NCBI GenBank assembly: GCA_947493285.1
Contig: CANLQH010000001.1
Span: 682,001 to 746,000 of the forward strand
Source: an uncultured Tenacibaculum sp.
Lineage (GTDB): Bacteria > Bacteroidota > Bacteroidia > Flavobacteriales > Flavobacteriaceae
Length of the DNA: 64,000 bases
Direction: 5' to 3'
Both the position numbers and the translations under genes were made by a program. Below, one piece after another: positions 9,890 to 17,255 of the stretch. The notes beneath the pieces are model-generated. The model had not been told where the DNA came from. It ran no database searches and saw only the letters and a list, made by a program, of their open reading frames with translations. The first letter of the stretch is position 1; the number at the start of each line of letters is the position of its first letter.

Positions 9890-9998
9890 ACGAGCAAAGT
9901 TTAACAAAAAACTTTCAATAAAAAAGTTTAAACGTTAGTTTCAGACTAAAAGAATAGATTTTATTTTTTACTTTTACAAGGCTATCAAATTAATTATA

Positions 9999-12485
9999 AT
10001 GAAATACAAATTACTACTCCTTTTTTTAACACTGAACATTACTCTTTTTTCGCAAAAAATTCAATCTCCAGAAGAGTTTTTAGGTTATAAATTAGGAGAA
10101 CGCTTTACTCGACACCATAAGGTGGTCGATTATTTTAACCATGTTAGTAAAAACTTAAATAATGTAATTCTAGAAAAATATGGAGAAACCAACGAACACC
10201 GTCCTCTGTATGTTACATATGTTTCTTCTCAAAAAAACATTGACAACCTAGAACAGATTAGACAAAATAATTTGTCGCAAGCAGGAGTTTTAAATAATTC
10301 TTCAAAAGATAATACTGTTGCAATTGTATGGTTGAGTTATAATGTACACGGAAATGAAGCTTCTAGTACAGAAGCTGCTATGCAAACGTTATACGAATTA
10401 GTTACCGAAAAGAAATCTCTTTTAGAAAATACACTTATTATCCTAGATCCTTGTATTAATCCAGATGGAAGAGATCGTTATGTAAATTGGTACAACCAAG
10501 TGAGTAGTACTCCTTATAACACTAACCAAGAAGCAAAAGAACATAGAGACCCTTGGCCAACTGGAAGACCAAATCATTATCTTTTTGATTTAAACAGAGA
10601 TTGGGCTTGGGCTACACAGGTGGAAACACAACAACGTTTAAAAGTATACAACAAATGGTTACCTCATATCCACGTAGATTTTCATGAGCAGTATATTAAT
10701 AACCCTTACTATTTTGCTCCTGCCGCAGAACCATTTCATGAAATTATATCTGATTGGCAACGTGATTTCCAAGTGCAGATCGGAAAAAATCATGCTAAAC
10801 ACTTTGACAGAAATAACTGGTTATATTTTACCAAAGAAAGTTTTGATTTATTATATCCTAGTTATGGAGACACCTACCCTACATTTATGGGAGCTATAGG
10901 GATGACCTATGAGCAAGCTGGACACGGAATGGCTGGACTTGGTATTGATACAGATCACGGTTATCAACTTACTTTAGTAGACCGTGTAAAACATCATAAA
11001 ACAACTGGTCTTTCTACCGTTGAAATTGCATCAAAAAATGCAACTAAATTAAATAGTGAATTCAAAAAGTTTTTTAATAACAAAAACCTTACGTACAAAA
11101 GTTATGTTTTAAAAAATGATAATTCGGACAAGATTAATGGTCTTACCAATTTATTAGATAAGCATCAAATTTTATACGAGTATGCTAAACCTGGGAAAAT
11201 AAATGGATACAATTATGCCACTTCTAAAAATGGAAACATACAAACTACAGCGAAAGATTTAGTTATTCATACAGATCAAGCTAAAGGAAAAATGGTTAAG
11301 GCGCTATTTGAACCTAATGCCAAATTAGCTGATTCGTTAACGTATGATATCACAGCATGGGCCTTACCTTATGCTCACGGTTTACAAGCAATTGCTTCAA
11401 AAAAGAAAGTTATTTCTGAAAAAAGAAATAAAGCGGAAAAGAAAAACAACACTGCTTCTCTTTCCTCTTACGCCTATATCTCTAAATGGAATAGTTTAGA
11501 AGATGCCACTTTCTTATCTCAACTTCTAAAAAAAAATATTAAAGTACGTTTTTCTGAAAAACCTTTTACTATCGGAGGAAAATCGTATAACAGAGGTAGC
11601 TTAATTATTTTAAGACATGATAATAAGTCCCTAGAGAATTTTGATTCTAAACTTATTCATACAGCCAATAAAAACAACCGAGAAATTCATCCTGTAAATA
11701 CTGGTTTTGTTAGCTCTGGAGTTGATTTTGGTTCTTATAGCGTTAAACCTATAAATAAACAAAGGGTTGCTATCTTATCAGGAAAAGGTACTTCGTCTTT
11801 AAGTTTTGGGGAAACTTGGCACTTTTTTGAGCAACAATTAAAATATCCTATAACCATTTTAGATACTGAACGATTAAATCAAATAGACTTAATTAACTAT
11901 GACGTATTAATTATTCCAAATGGATATTATGGAAGTATTTTAAATAAAGGAAGTTTAACTAAGTTAAAAAAATGGATGAGCAAAGGTGGTACTACTATTG
12001 TTATTGGTAATGCTCTTAGAAGTTTTGCTGACAAAAAATTGTTTGCTCTTAAAACAAAGAAAGGAGATACTACAAAAGTAAAAAAAGCGAACCTTACTCC
12101 TTATGCGCAATTAGAAAGGGAGAGTACCAATAATTTAATAACAGGTGCTATTTTTAATAGTAAAGTAGATGCAACACACCCTTTAGCTTTTGGTTATGAT
12201 AATTCTTATTTTTCTTTAAAATTAGGAAATACTAGTTACGAATACTTAAAAAAAGGAGGTAATGTAGCCTACTTTACTAAGGATGCTAGTAATATTTCTG
12301 GTTTTGCTGGTAAAAAAGCTTTAAAGAAAATTCCTGAATCTTTATTATTTGGAGAAGAACAAATAGGGCAAGGGAGCATTATTTATATGGTAGACAATCC
12401 GCTATTTCGTTCTTTTTGGGAAAATGGAAAACTGTTTTTTGCAAATGCTGTTTTCTTTAGAAACTCTTCTATAATTAAAAAATAA
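9999..12485 (+). CDS. Secreted M14-family zinc carboxypeptidase-like metallopeptidase
   Basis: An 828-residue exported protein with a Sec signal peptide at residues 1-19 (ending LFSQK). Residues about 30-350 form an M14 zinc carboxypeptidase domain. The zinc site is seen as HGNE (His117, Glu120) with His229 in HVDFHEQ, NPDGRDR (154-160) carries the conserved Asn/Arg pair, and Glu305 in MTYEQAG is the likely catalytic base. The C-terminal half contains a GATase1-like region (residues about 590-700) found in this flavobacterial group. It is probably periplasmic or secreted and releases amino acids from peptides. It is monocistronic and ends at a bidirectional terminator. Confidence 0.88.
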   Translation: MKYKLLLLFLTLNITLFSQKIQSPEEFLGYKLGERFTRHHKVVDYFNHVSKNLNNVILEKYGETNEHRPLYVTYVSSQKNIDNLEQIRQNNLSQAGVLNNSSKDNTVAIVWLSYNVHGNEASSTEAAMQTLYELVTEKKSLLENTLIILDPCINPDGRDRYVNWYNQVSSTPYNTNQEAKEHRDPWPTGRPNHYLFDLNRDWAWATQVETQQRLKVYNKWLPHIHVDFHEQYINNPYYFAPAAEPFHEIISDWQRDFQVQIGKNHAKHFDRNNWLYFTKESFDLLYPSYGDTYPTFMGAIGMTYEQAGHGMAGLGIDTDHGYQLTLVDRVKHHKTTGLSTVEIASKNATKLNSEFKKFFNNKNLTYKSYVLKNDNSDKINGLTNLLDKHQILYEYAKPGKINGYNYATSKNGNIQTTAKDLVIHTDQAKGKMVKALFEPNAKLADSLTYDITAWALPYAHGLQAIASKKKVISEKRNKAEKKNNTASLSSYAYISKWNSLEDATFLSQLLKKNIKVRFSEKPFTIGGKSYNRGSLIILRHDNKSLENFDSKLIHTANKNNREIHPVNTGFVSSGVDFGSYSVKPINKQRVAILSGKGTSSLSFGETWHFFEQQLKYPITILDTERLNQIDLINYDVLIIPNGYYGSILNKGSLTKLKKWMSKGGTTIVIGNALRSFADKKLFALKTKKGDTTKVKKANLTPYAQLERESTNNLITGAIFNSKVDATHPLAFGYDNSYFSLKLGNTSYEYLKKGGNVAYFTKDASNISGFAGKKALKKIPESLLFGEEQIGQGSIIYMVDNPLFRSFWENGKLFFANAVFFRNSSIIKK

Positions 12486-12502
12486 ATCAATTAATTTTAA
12501 AT

Positions 12503-12529
12503 AAAAAGCCTGCCTATAACAGGCTTTTT
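12503..12529. terminator. Bidirectional terminator between the M14 gene and rimO
   Basis: A 10-bp stem AAAAAGCCTG/CAGGCTTTTT with a 7-base loop, lying between the convergent stops at 12485 and 12537. The A and T ends serve both directions. Confidence 0.85.
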
Positions 12530-12536
12530 ATTTAAT

Positions 12537-13889
12537 CTATTTTCTTTTTTGATGTAACGGAACTGGTTTTTCTTGTTTAACTAACGGAGTTCCGTACAAA
12601 TCAAAATCTCCAGCTTCATCTATTTTAATATCAATAAACTCTCCTAGTTTTATATAATGTTTTGTCGCATCAACAATTACATCATTATCTACATCTGGAG
12701 AATCAAACTCTGTACGTCCGTAAAAATATTCTCCATCTTTTCTATCGAATAAACAACGGAAAGTTTTTCCTACTTTTTGTTGATTTAATTCCCATGAAAT
12801 TTGAGATTGAACTTCCATAATTTCATTTACTCTTCGGAATTTTACGTCAGCAGGTACATCATCTTCTAAAACAAAAGCACCTGTATTTTCTTCGTGTGAA
12901 TATTCAAAAGCTCCTAAACGTTCAAAACGCATTTCTTCTACCCAAGCTTTTAATTCTTCGAACTGTTCTTCAGTTTCTCCTGGATATCCAACAATTAAAG
13001 TAGTGCGGATTGCCATATTAGGAACATACTCGCGAAACTTATGAATTAAGTTTGTTGTTTTTTCGTGCGTAGTACCACGTTTCATCGATTTTAAAATCTC
13101 AGTATTTATGTGTTGTAACGGAATATCTAAATAATTACAAACCTTAGGTTCTTCTCTCATTACGTCTAACACATCCATCGGGAAACCAGAAGGAAATGCA
13201 TAGTGCAAACGAATCCACTCAATTCCATCAACTTTAACCAACTCCTTTAACAAATCAGCTAAAGCACGTTTTTTATAAATATCTAATCCATAGTATGTTA
13301 AATCTTGTGCTATTAACATAATTTCTTTAATTCCGTTTTCTGCTAACTTAGTAGCTTCAATAACTAAATTTTCAATCGGAGTAGATTTATGTTTTCCTCT
13401 CATTAAAGGAATCGCGCAAAACGAACAAGGGCGATCACATCCTTCTGCAATTTTTAAATATGCATAATGTTTTGGTGTAGTTGTTAAACGTTCACCTATT
13501 AATTCGTGTTTGTAATCTGCTTCTAAAACCTTTAATAACTCTGGTAAATCATGCGTACCAAAATACTGATCTACATTTTTAATCTCTGCTTCTAAATCTG
13601 GTTTATAACGCTCACTTAAACAACCTGAAACAAATACCTTATCTATCTCACCAGCTTCTTTACGTTGCGCGTAATGCAAAATAGTATCGATACTTTCTTC
13701 TTTTGCCTTACCTATAAATCCACATGTATTAATAACTACAATATTACCATCATCATTTTCATCTTCATGAACCACGTTTTTACCATTGGCTTTTAATTGT
13801 CCCATTAACACTTCACTATCGTAAACGTTTTTAGAACATCCTAAAGTAACTACGTTAATTTTGTTTTGTTTTGGTGATTTTGTGCGCAT
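12537..13889 (-). CDS. rimO: Ribosomal protein uS12 methylthiotransferase RimO
   Basis: A radical-SAM methylthiotransferase that adds a methylthio group to the conserved Asp of ribosomal protein S12. Three N-terminal MTTase cysteines (18, 56, 90) bind the auxiliary cluster. The radical-SAM motif CDRPCSFC (Cys151, 155, 158) binds the SAM-cleaving 4Fe-4S cluster, and a TRAM domain occupies the last 65 residues. IRLHYAFPSGFP and LDIPLQHIN are RimO-type segments that distinguish it from MtaB, which occurs elsewhere in the window. Its length of 450 residues is normal. A TATCTTTG promoter element lies just upstream. In related genomes rimO usually lies next to ftsY; here a two-gene module separates them. 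Confidence 0.95.
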   Translation of the reverse strand: MRTKSPKQNKINVVTLGCSKNVYDSEVLMGQLKANGKNVVHEDENDDGNIVVINTCGFIGKAKEESIDTILHYAQRKEAGEIDKVFVSGCLSERYKPDLEAEIKNVDQYFGTHDLPELLKVLEADYKHELIGERLTTTPKHYAYLKIAEGCDRPCSFCAIPLMRGKHKSTPIENLVIEATKLAENGIKEIMLIAQDLTYYGLDIYKKRALADLLKELVKVDGIEWIRLHYAFPSGFPMDVLDVMREEPKVCNYLDIPLQHINTEILKSMKRGTTHEKTTNLIHKFREYVPNMAIRTTLIVGYPGETEEQFEELKAWVEEMRFERLGAFEYSHEENTGAFVLEDDVPADVKFRRVNEIMEVQSQISWELNQQKVGKTFRCLFDRKDGEYFYGRTEFDSPDVDNDVIVDATKHYIKLGEFIDIKIDEAGDFDLYGTPLVKQEKPVPLHQKRK

Positions 13890-13911
13890 TATACTATAAA
13901 AATTTAGGGTG

Positions 13912-13919
13912 CAAAGATA
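13912..13919 (-). promoter_or_regulatory. Bacteroidota-type -7 element for rimO
   Basis: On the minus strand the sequence is TATCTTTG, matching TAnnTTTG, 23 bases before the rimO start. No good -33 TTTG was found at standard spacing. Confidence 0.5.
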
Positions 13920-14043
13920 CGCTTTAATTCAACTTGTTATACCGTTTAAATTGTGAAAATTTAGTTTGATTCTTAGCCCTTAAACTATTAACTTCGTTAA
14001 CGTTAAATATAAATCATTAAAACGGATTCATATTCCTAAACTA

Positions 14044-14053
14044 GTTGGCGGTA
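14044..14053 (+). repeat. Left 10-bp boundary repeat of the cassette-like module
   Basis: GTTGGCGGTA lies 13 bases before the start codon at 14066. Its exact reverse complement, TACCGCCAAC, occurs at 15220-15229 just after the second gene of the pair. The pair bounds the module like the inner core sites of a gene cassette. Confidence 0.6.
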
Positions 14054-14065
14054 ATTTAAAAAAAA

Positions 14066-14692
14066 ATGAAGTTTATAATTTACATATCAATTCTAATGTT
14101 TTCAATTTCTTCTTGTAAATCACAAACAGAAGGAAATTCTAATCAATTAGTTGGTGGTAATTGTGAAGGATGTGAAGCTATTTTTGAATATGGAAATAAG
14201 AAATTGTCTTCAATAGACACGCTGCCAAAGTTTAATAAAACAAAGCCTAAATTGAAAATTACAGGAACTGTTTATGAGAAAGATGGAAAAACACCTGCGA
14301 AAAATGTAATTCTATATGTCTACCATACTAATGAAAAAGGAATTTATGAAACAAAAGGTGGCCAAAAAGGATGGGCTAAAAGACATGGTTACATTCGTGG
14401 CTGGGTGAAAACAGGCAATAACGGAAAGTATGAATTTAACACATTTAAACCTGCGCCATATCCCAATGGAAGAGCCGCTAATCATATTCACATAGTTGTA
14501 AAGGAGCCTAACAAAAACGAATATTACATTGATGATTTTATGTTCAAAAATGACTCTCTCTTAACCAAGCAAGAAAAAAGTAGATTAACTCAAAGAGGAG
14601 GTTCAGGAATAATTGCTCTTAAAATAGACAATGGACTGCTTATAATGGAAAGAGATATAACGCTTGGGTTAAATATTCCAAATTATGAATAG
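14066..14692 (+). CDS. Intradiol-dioxygenase-fold lipoprotein
   Basis: A 208-residue lipoprotein; the signal peptide ends SISSC, with Cys17 as the likely lipidation site. Residues about 60-190 match the intradiol ring-cleavage dioxygenase fold (PF00775): a carboxypeptidase-regulatory-like start (ITGTVYEKDGKTPAKNVIL), VYHTNEKGIY, then FKPAPYPNGRAANHIHI. A Tyr in each of the last two segments and the HIH pair correspond to the Tyr2-His2 ferric ligands of protocatechuate dioxygenases, so metal binding is plausible. It lacks the partner subunit and catechol-pathway neighbours, so aromatic ring cleavage is not shown. It lies in a two-gene module flanked by inverted repeats and overlaps the next gene by eight bases. 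Confidence 0.75.
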   Translation: MKFIIYISILMFSISSCKSQTEGNSNQLVGGNCEGCEAIFEYGNKKLSSIDTLPKFNKTKPKLKITGTVYEKDGKTPAKNVILYVYHTNEKGIYETKGGQKGWAKRHGYIRGWVKTGNNGKYEFNTFKPAPYPNGRAANHIHIVVKEPNKNEYYIDDFMFKNDSLLTKQEKSRLTQRGGSGIIALKIDNGLLIMERDITLGLNIPNYE

Positions 14693-15209
14693 AAGTGTAA
14701 TCTTATTGACTTTGATATTATTGAGTACTGTTTCTAATGGACAAGAATTAGTTTTTGGCGATTCAACTGTGGTTAACAGCATCAAAAGTAAAACATCAAA
14801 AATCTATGAAAGCAAAGACAAAACCTCATTTTATTTGACAAAAAAAAGACTACGAAAAGTAAAAACATATGGAACCAATATAATTGCTCATTCTAAGAAA
14901 GATACCATTAACAGAATAATAGCAATCAGTATGACCCAAAAGGGACAACTCGGAACTGAATGGTATTATTGGAATAACGAACTTATCTATGTCTACGAAA
15001 GTTTTGAATATTTTGAAGAACAAGAGAAAAATTGCAAATGGAAGAACTTTAAAAATCTGTGTGCTTGGGAAAGTCGTTACTATTTTGTCAATGAAAAATT
15101 AGAATATCAGAAACACAAAGGTAAACTAAGCTCTATAAGAAATGACCTAATTAATGAACTTATAAAAGATGGAAATAGTATTAGAAGTTATGTTGTTGAA
15201 CATAAATAA
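14685..15209 (+). CDS. Secreted hypothetical protein
   Basis: I do not recognise this 174-residue protein. It starts with a Sec signal peptide (MNRSVILLTLILLSTVSNGQ) and continues with a small, Lys-rich, beta-type domain; two cysteines (in NCKWKNFKNLCAW near residue 125) could form a disulfide. Its start overlaps the stop of the dioxygenase-fold lipoprotein by eight bases, which argues for coupled translation. It lacks any similarity I can name to the flanking rimO or ftsY genes and belongs to the cassette-like insertion. Confidence 0.65.
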   Translation: MNRSVILLTLILLSTVSNGQELVFGDSTVVNSIKSKTSKIYESKDKTSFYLTKKRLRKVKTYGTNIIAHSKKDTINRIIAISMTQKGQLGTEWYYWNNELIYVYESFEYFEEQEKNCKWKNFKNLCAWESRYYFVNEKLEYQKHKGKLSSIRNDLINELIKDGNSIRSYVVEHK

Positions 15210-15219
15210 AAGTAAAAAC

Positions 15220-15335
15220 TACCGCCAACAACGTGTATAACTCATTGCTAGTTATAACCTACTTGGAAATTCCTTCGGAATTTCCTCTGGTTCATTTTTG
15301 TTTACTAAATTAGTTGCTGAAACACGCAACGAAAT
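15220..15335 (+). repeat. attC-like imperfect inverted repeat downstream of the two-gene module
   Basis: The element opens with TACCGCCAAC (15220-15229), the reverse complement of the left boundary repeat. It then forms an imperfect palindrome: CGTGT (15232-15236) pairs with ACACG (15322-15326), the AACT..ATT..TAGT steps of the left arm recur as complements in the right arm with bulges, and the apex is a perfect hairpin GGAAATTCC-TTC-GGAATTTCC (15265-15285). A bulged long palindrome following a promoterless gene is the layout of integron attC sites. The strict core GTTRRRY is not met, so the attC name is an analogy only. Confidence 0.5.
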
Positions 15336-15355
15336 TACTTTTAAAACACTCATAA

Positions 15356-15384
15356 AAAAACTCCCTTAAAAGGGAGTTTTTATT
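15356..15384. terminator. Terminator between the module and ftsY
   Basis: Stem ACTCCCTT/AAGGGAGT (15360-15367 and 15370-15377) with an A-rich left and T-rich right flank. On the minus strand it follows the ftsY stop; on the plus strand it closes the two-gene module. Confidence 0.8.
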
Positions 15385-15404
15385 TTATAAAATATCAATA
15401 ATTT

Positions 15405-16358
15405 CTACTTAAAAAAAGAGTCAACAAACTCATGTTTATTGAAAACTTGTAAGTCATCAATTCCCTCTCCAACTCCAATATACTTTACTGGTATCTGAAA
15501 CTGATCTGAAATACCAATTACAACACCACCTTTTGCTGTACCGTCTAATTTGGTTACTGCTAATGAGGTTACTTCTGTTGCTTTCGTAAATTGTTTAGCT
15601 TGTTCAAATGCATTTTGTCCAGTAGATCCATCTAATACTAATAACACATCATGTGGAGCATTTGGAATTACTTTTTGCATTACGCGTTTAATCTTTGTTA
15701 ATTCATTCATTAAATTAACTTTATTATGTAAACGACCAGCAGTATCAATAATGATTACATCTGCATCTTGGTTAACTCCAGACTGCACAGTGTCATACGC
15801 CACAGAAGCTGGATCAGAACCCATTTCTTGACGAACAATAGGAACATCCGTTCTATCTGCCCAAACTTGTAATTGATCGATTGCAGCTGCCCTAAATGTA
15901 TCTGCTGCTCCTAAAACAACTTTTAAACCTTGTTTTTTAAACTGAGAAGCTAATTTACCAATCGTTGTTGTTTTACCAACTCCGTTTACACCCACTACCA
16001 TTAATACATATGGTTTCTTATCGGCAGGAACTGTAAATTCTGTTTCATCACCAGTATTGGTTTCAGATAATAAACCAGCAATCTCTTCTCGTAAAATTTG
16101 ATTTAACTCATCGGTACCTAAATACTTATCACGAGAAACACGTTCTTCAATTCTATCAATAATTTTAAGGGTAGTTTCTACTCCTACATCAGACGATACT
16201 AATACTTCTTCTAAATTATCTAAAACATCATCATCAACCTTTGCTTTACCAGCAACTGCTTTCGATAATTTAGAGAAAAAACTTGTTTTTGTTTTTTCTA
16301 ACCCTTTATCTAAGGTTTCTTTTTTCTCTTTCGAAAATATCTTTTTAAAAAAACTCAT
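15405..16358 (-). CDS. ftsY: Signal recognition particle receptor FtsY
   Basis: An SRP-receptor GTPase that docks ribosome-SRP complexes at the inner membrane for co-translational insertion. The protein has 317 residues, with a short Lys-rich N-terminus instead of the long acidic A domain of Escherichia coli, as usual in Bacteroidota. The N domain is at about 20-100. The NG GTPase motifs are intact: GVNGVGKTT (G1), DTFRAAA (insertion box), DTAGR (G3), TKLDGTAKGG (G4) and the final VGEGIDDLQVF. It lies downstream of rpmB-rpmG-DUF4295 but behind a terminator hairpin, so it may be partly uncoupled from that operon. Confidence 0.96.
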   Translation of the reverse strand: MSFFKKIFSKEKKETLDKGLEKTKTSFFSKLSKAVAGKAKVDDDVLDNLEEVLVSSDVGVETTLKIIDRIEERVSRDKYLGTDELNQILREEIAGLLSETNTGDETEFTVPADKKPYVLMVVGVNGVGKTTTIGKLASQFKKQGLKVVLGAADTFRAAAIDQLQVWADRTDVPIVRQEMGSDPASVAYDTVQSGVNQDADVIIIDTAGRLHNKVNLMNELTKIKRVMQKVIPNAPHDVLLVLDGSTGQNAFEQAKQFTKATEVTSLAVTKLDGTAKGGVVIGISDQFQIPVKYIGVGEGIDDLQVFNKHEFVDSFFK

Positions 16359-16489
16359 CTTTAAATTTTATAATCGTTTTGTATAGGTTAAAAACTATAC
16401 CAAACTTATTATATAGTCAAATTGTCATTATTCAATTACTATTTTATAAAATAGTAATGCTCAAAAATACAGTTTTTTAACGCATAAAA

Positions 16490-16519
16490 AAAGCTACTTT
16501 CGTATGAGAAAGTAGCTTT
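16490..16519 (-). terminator. Terminator of the rpmB-rpmG-DUF4295 operon
   Basis: Stem AAAGCTACTTTC/GAAAGTAGCTTT (12 bp, 6-base loop). On the minus strand it follows the DUF4295 stop and is followed by seven T residues. It lies upstream of ftsY and can attenuate read-through into it. Confidence 0.85.
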
Positions 16520-16540
16520 AATTTAAACTGTATACAAGTA

Positions 16541-16693
16541 TTAGTTTTTTGCGATAAAATCGTTTACTTGTTTAGGATCCATAATAGCTTCAACGAATGT
16601 GTAAGCTCCTGTTTTTGGAGATTTTACCATCTTGATAGCTTTAGTTAATCTCTTTGCTCCTGTTTGTAACGATGCTACTGATTTCTTTGCCAT
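16541..16693 (-). CDS. DUF4295 family small basic protein
   Basis: A 50-residue gene starting MAKKSVASLQ and ending DFIAKN. It is a member of DUF4295, a family found in Bacteroidota directly after rpmG. The protein is small and Lys-rich, and its position as the third gene after ribosomal proteins bL28 and bL33 suggests a ribosome-associated role. That role is inferred from context; no activity is known to me. It starts 37 bases after the rpmG stop and is followed by the operon terminator. Confidence 0.88.
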   Translation of the reverse strand: MAKKSVASLQTGAKRLTKAIKMVKSPKTGAYTFVEAIMDPKQVNDFIAKN

Positions 16694-16730
16694 GTTCCTA
16701 TAGGTTATAAAGTTTTATAAAAACTTTTAA

Positions 16731-16913
16731 TTATTTAATTTCTTTATGAACTGTCATCTTCTTTAAGATTGGATTAAATTTCTTTAATTCCATTCTATCA
16801 GGAGTGTTCTTTTTGTTCTTAGTTGTGATATAACGTGAAGTTCCTGGTTTACCAGTTCCTTTATGCTCAGTACATTCTAAAATTACCTGAACTCTGTTTC
16901 CTTTTTTTGCCAT
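16731..16913 (-). CDS. rpmG: 50S ribosomal protein bL33
   Basis: A 60-residue large-subunit protein, the expected size. [19 protein letters not shown], the central [12 protein letters not shown] and the C-terminal [15 protein letters not shown] are diagnostic. It carries one Cys (in LECTEH) instead of the four zinc-binding cysteines of the C+ form, so it is a zinc-independent bL33. It lies 27 bases after rpmB in the same operon. Confidence 0.96.
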   Translation of the reverse strand: MAKKGNRVQVILECTEHKGTGKPGTSRYITTKNKKNTPDRMELKKFNPILKKMTVHKEIK

Positions 16914-16940
16914 CTCTCTAAAATTTTATCTAGTAAGGAA

Positions 16941-17180
16941 TTATTTCGTTAAGAAACCGTTTTCTCTTGCTTCTTTAATTACAGCAGAGATTCCTTTTTT
17001 ATTAATATTTTTTAATGCAGAAGCAGATACTTTTAAGGTAACCCATTTATCTTCTTCTGGTATAAAGAAACGCTTAGTCATTAAATTAGCGTTAAACTTT
17101 CTTTTGGTTCTATTCATGGCGTGAGAAACATTGTTTCCAACCATTGCTTTTTTTCCTGTTAATTCACAAACTCTAGACAT
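16941..17180 (-). CDS. rpmB: 50S ribosomal protein bL28
   Basis: A 79-residue large-subunit protein. MSRVCELTGKKAMVGNNVSHAMNR at the N-terminus, followed by the basic KRKFNANL segment, identifies bL28. It is the first gene of the rpmB-rpmG-DUF4295 unit and has the best-formed promoter on this side of the window directly upstream. Confidence 0.97.
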   Translation of the reverse strand: MSRVCELTGKKAMVGNNVSHAMNRTKRKFNANLMTKRFFIPEEDKWVTLKVSASALKNINKKGISAVIKEARENGFLTK

Positions 17181-17219
17181 CTTCTTGACAGTTTTATAGT
17201 GTTATTTCTAAACGAGGTG

Positions 17220-17251
17220 CAAATATACGAACTTTTAACAGAATTAAACAA
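17220..17251 (-). promoter_or_regulatory. Promoter of the rpmB operon
   Basis: On the minus strand TATATTTG (complement of 17220-17227) is an exact TAnnTTTG -7 element, and TTTTG, whose TTG is the complement of 17249-17251, lies 21 bases upstream as the -33 element. This is a full Bacteroidota promoter about 40 bases before the rpmB start. Confidence 0.75.
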
Positions 17252-17255
17252 AATA

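Noticed and set aside
14044..15335. Calling the module a true integron cassette
   Set aside because: The cores read GTTGGCG and CGCCAAC and do not satisfy GTTRRRY/RYYYAAC, and no integron integrase is in the window, so only the analogy is kept.
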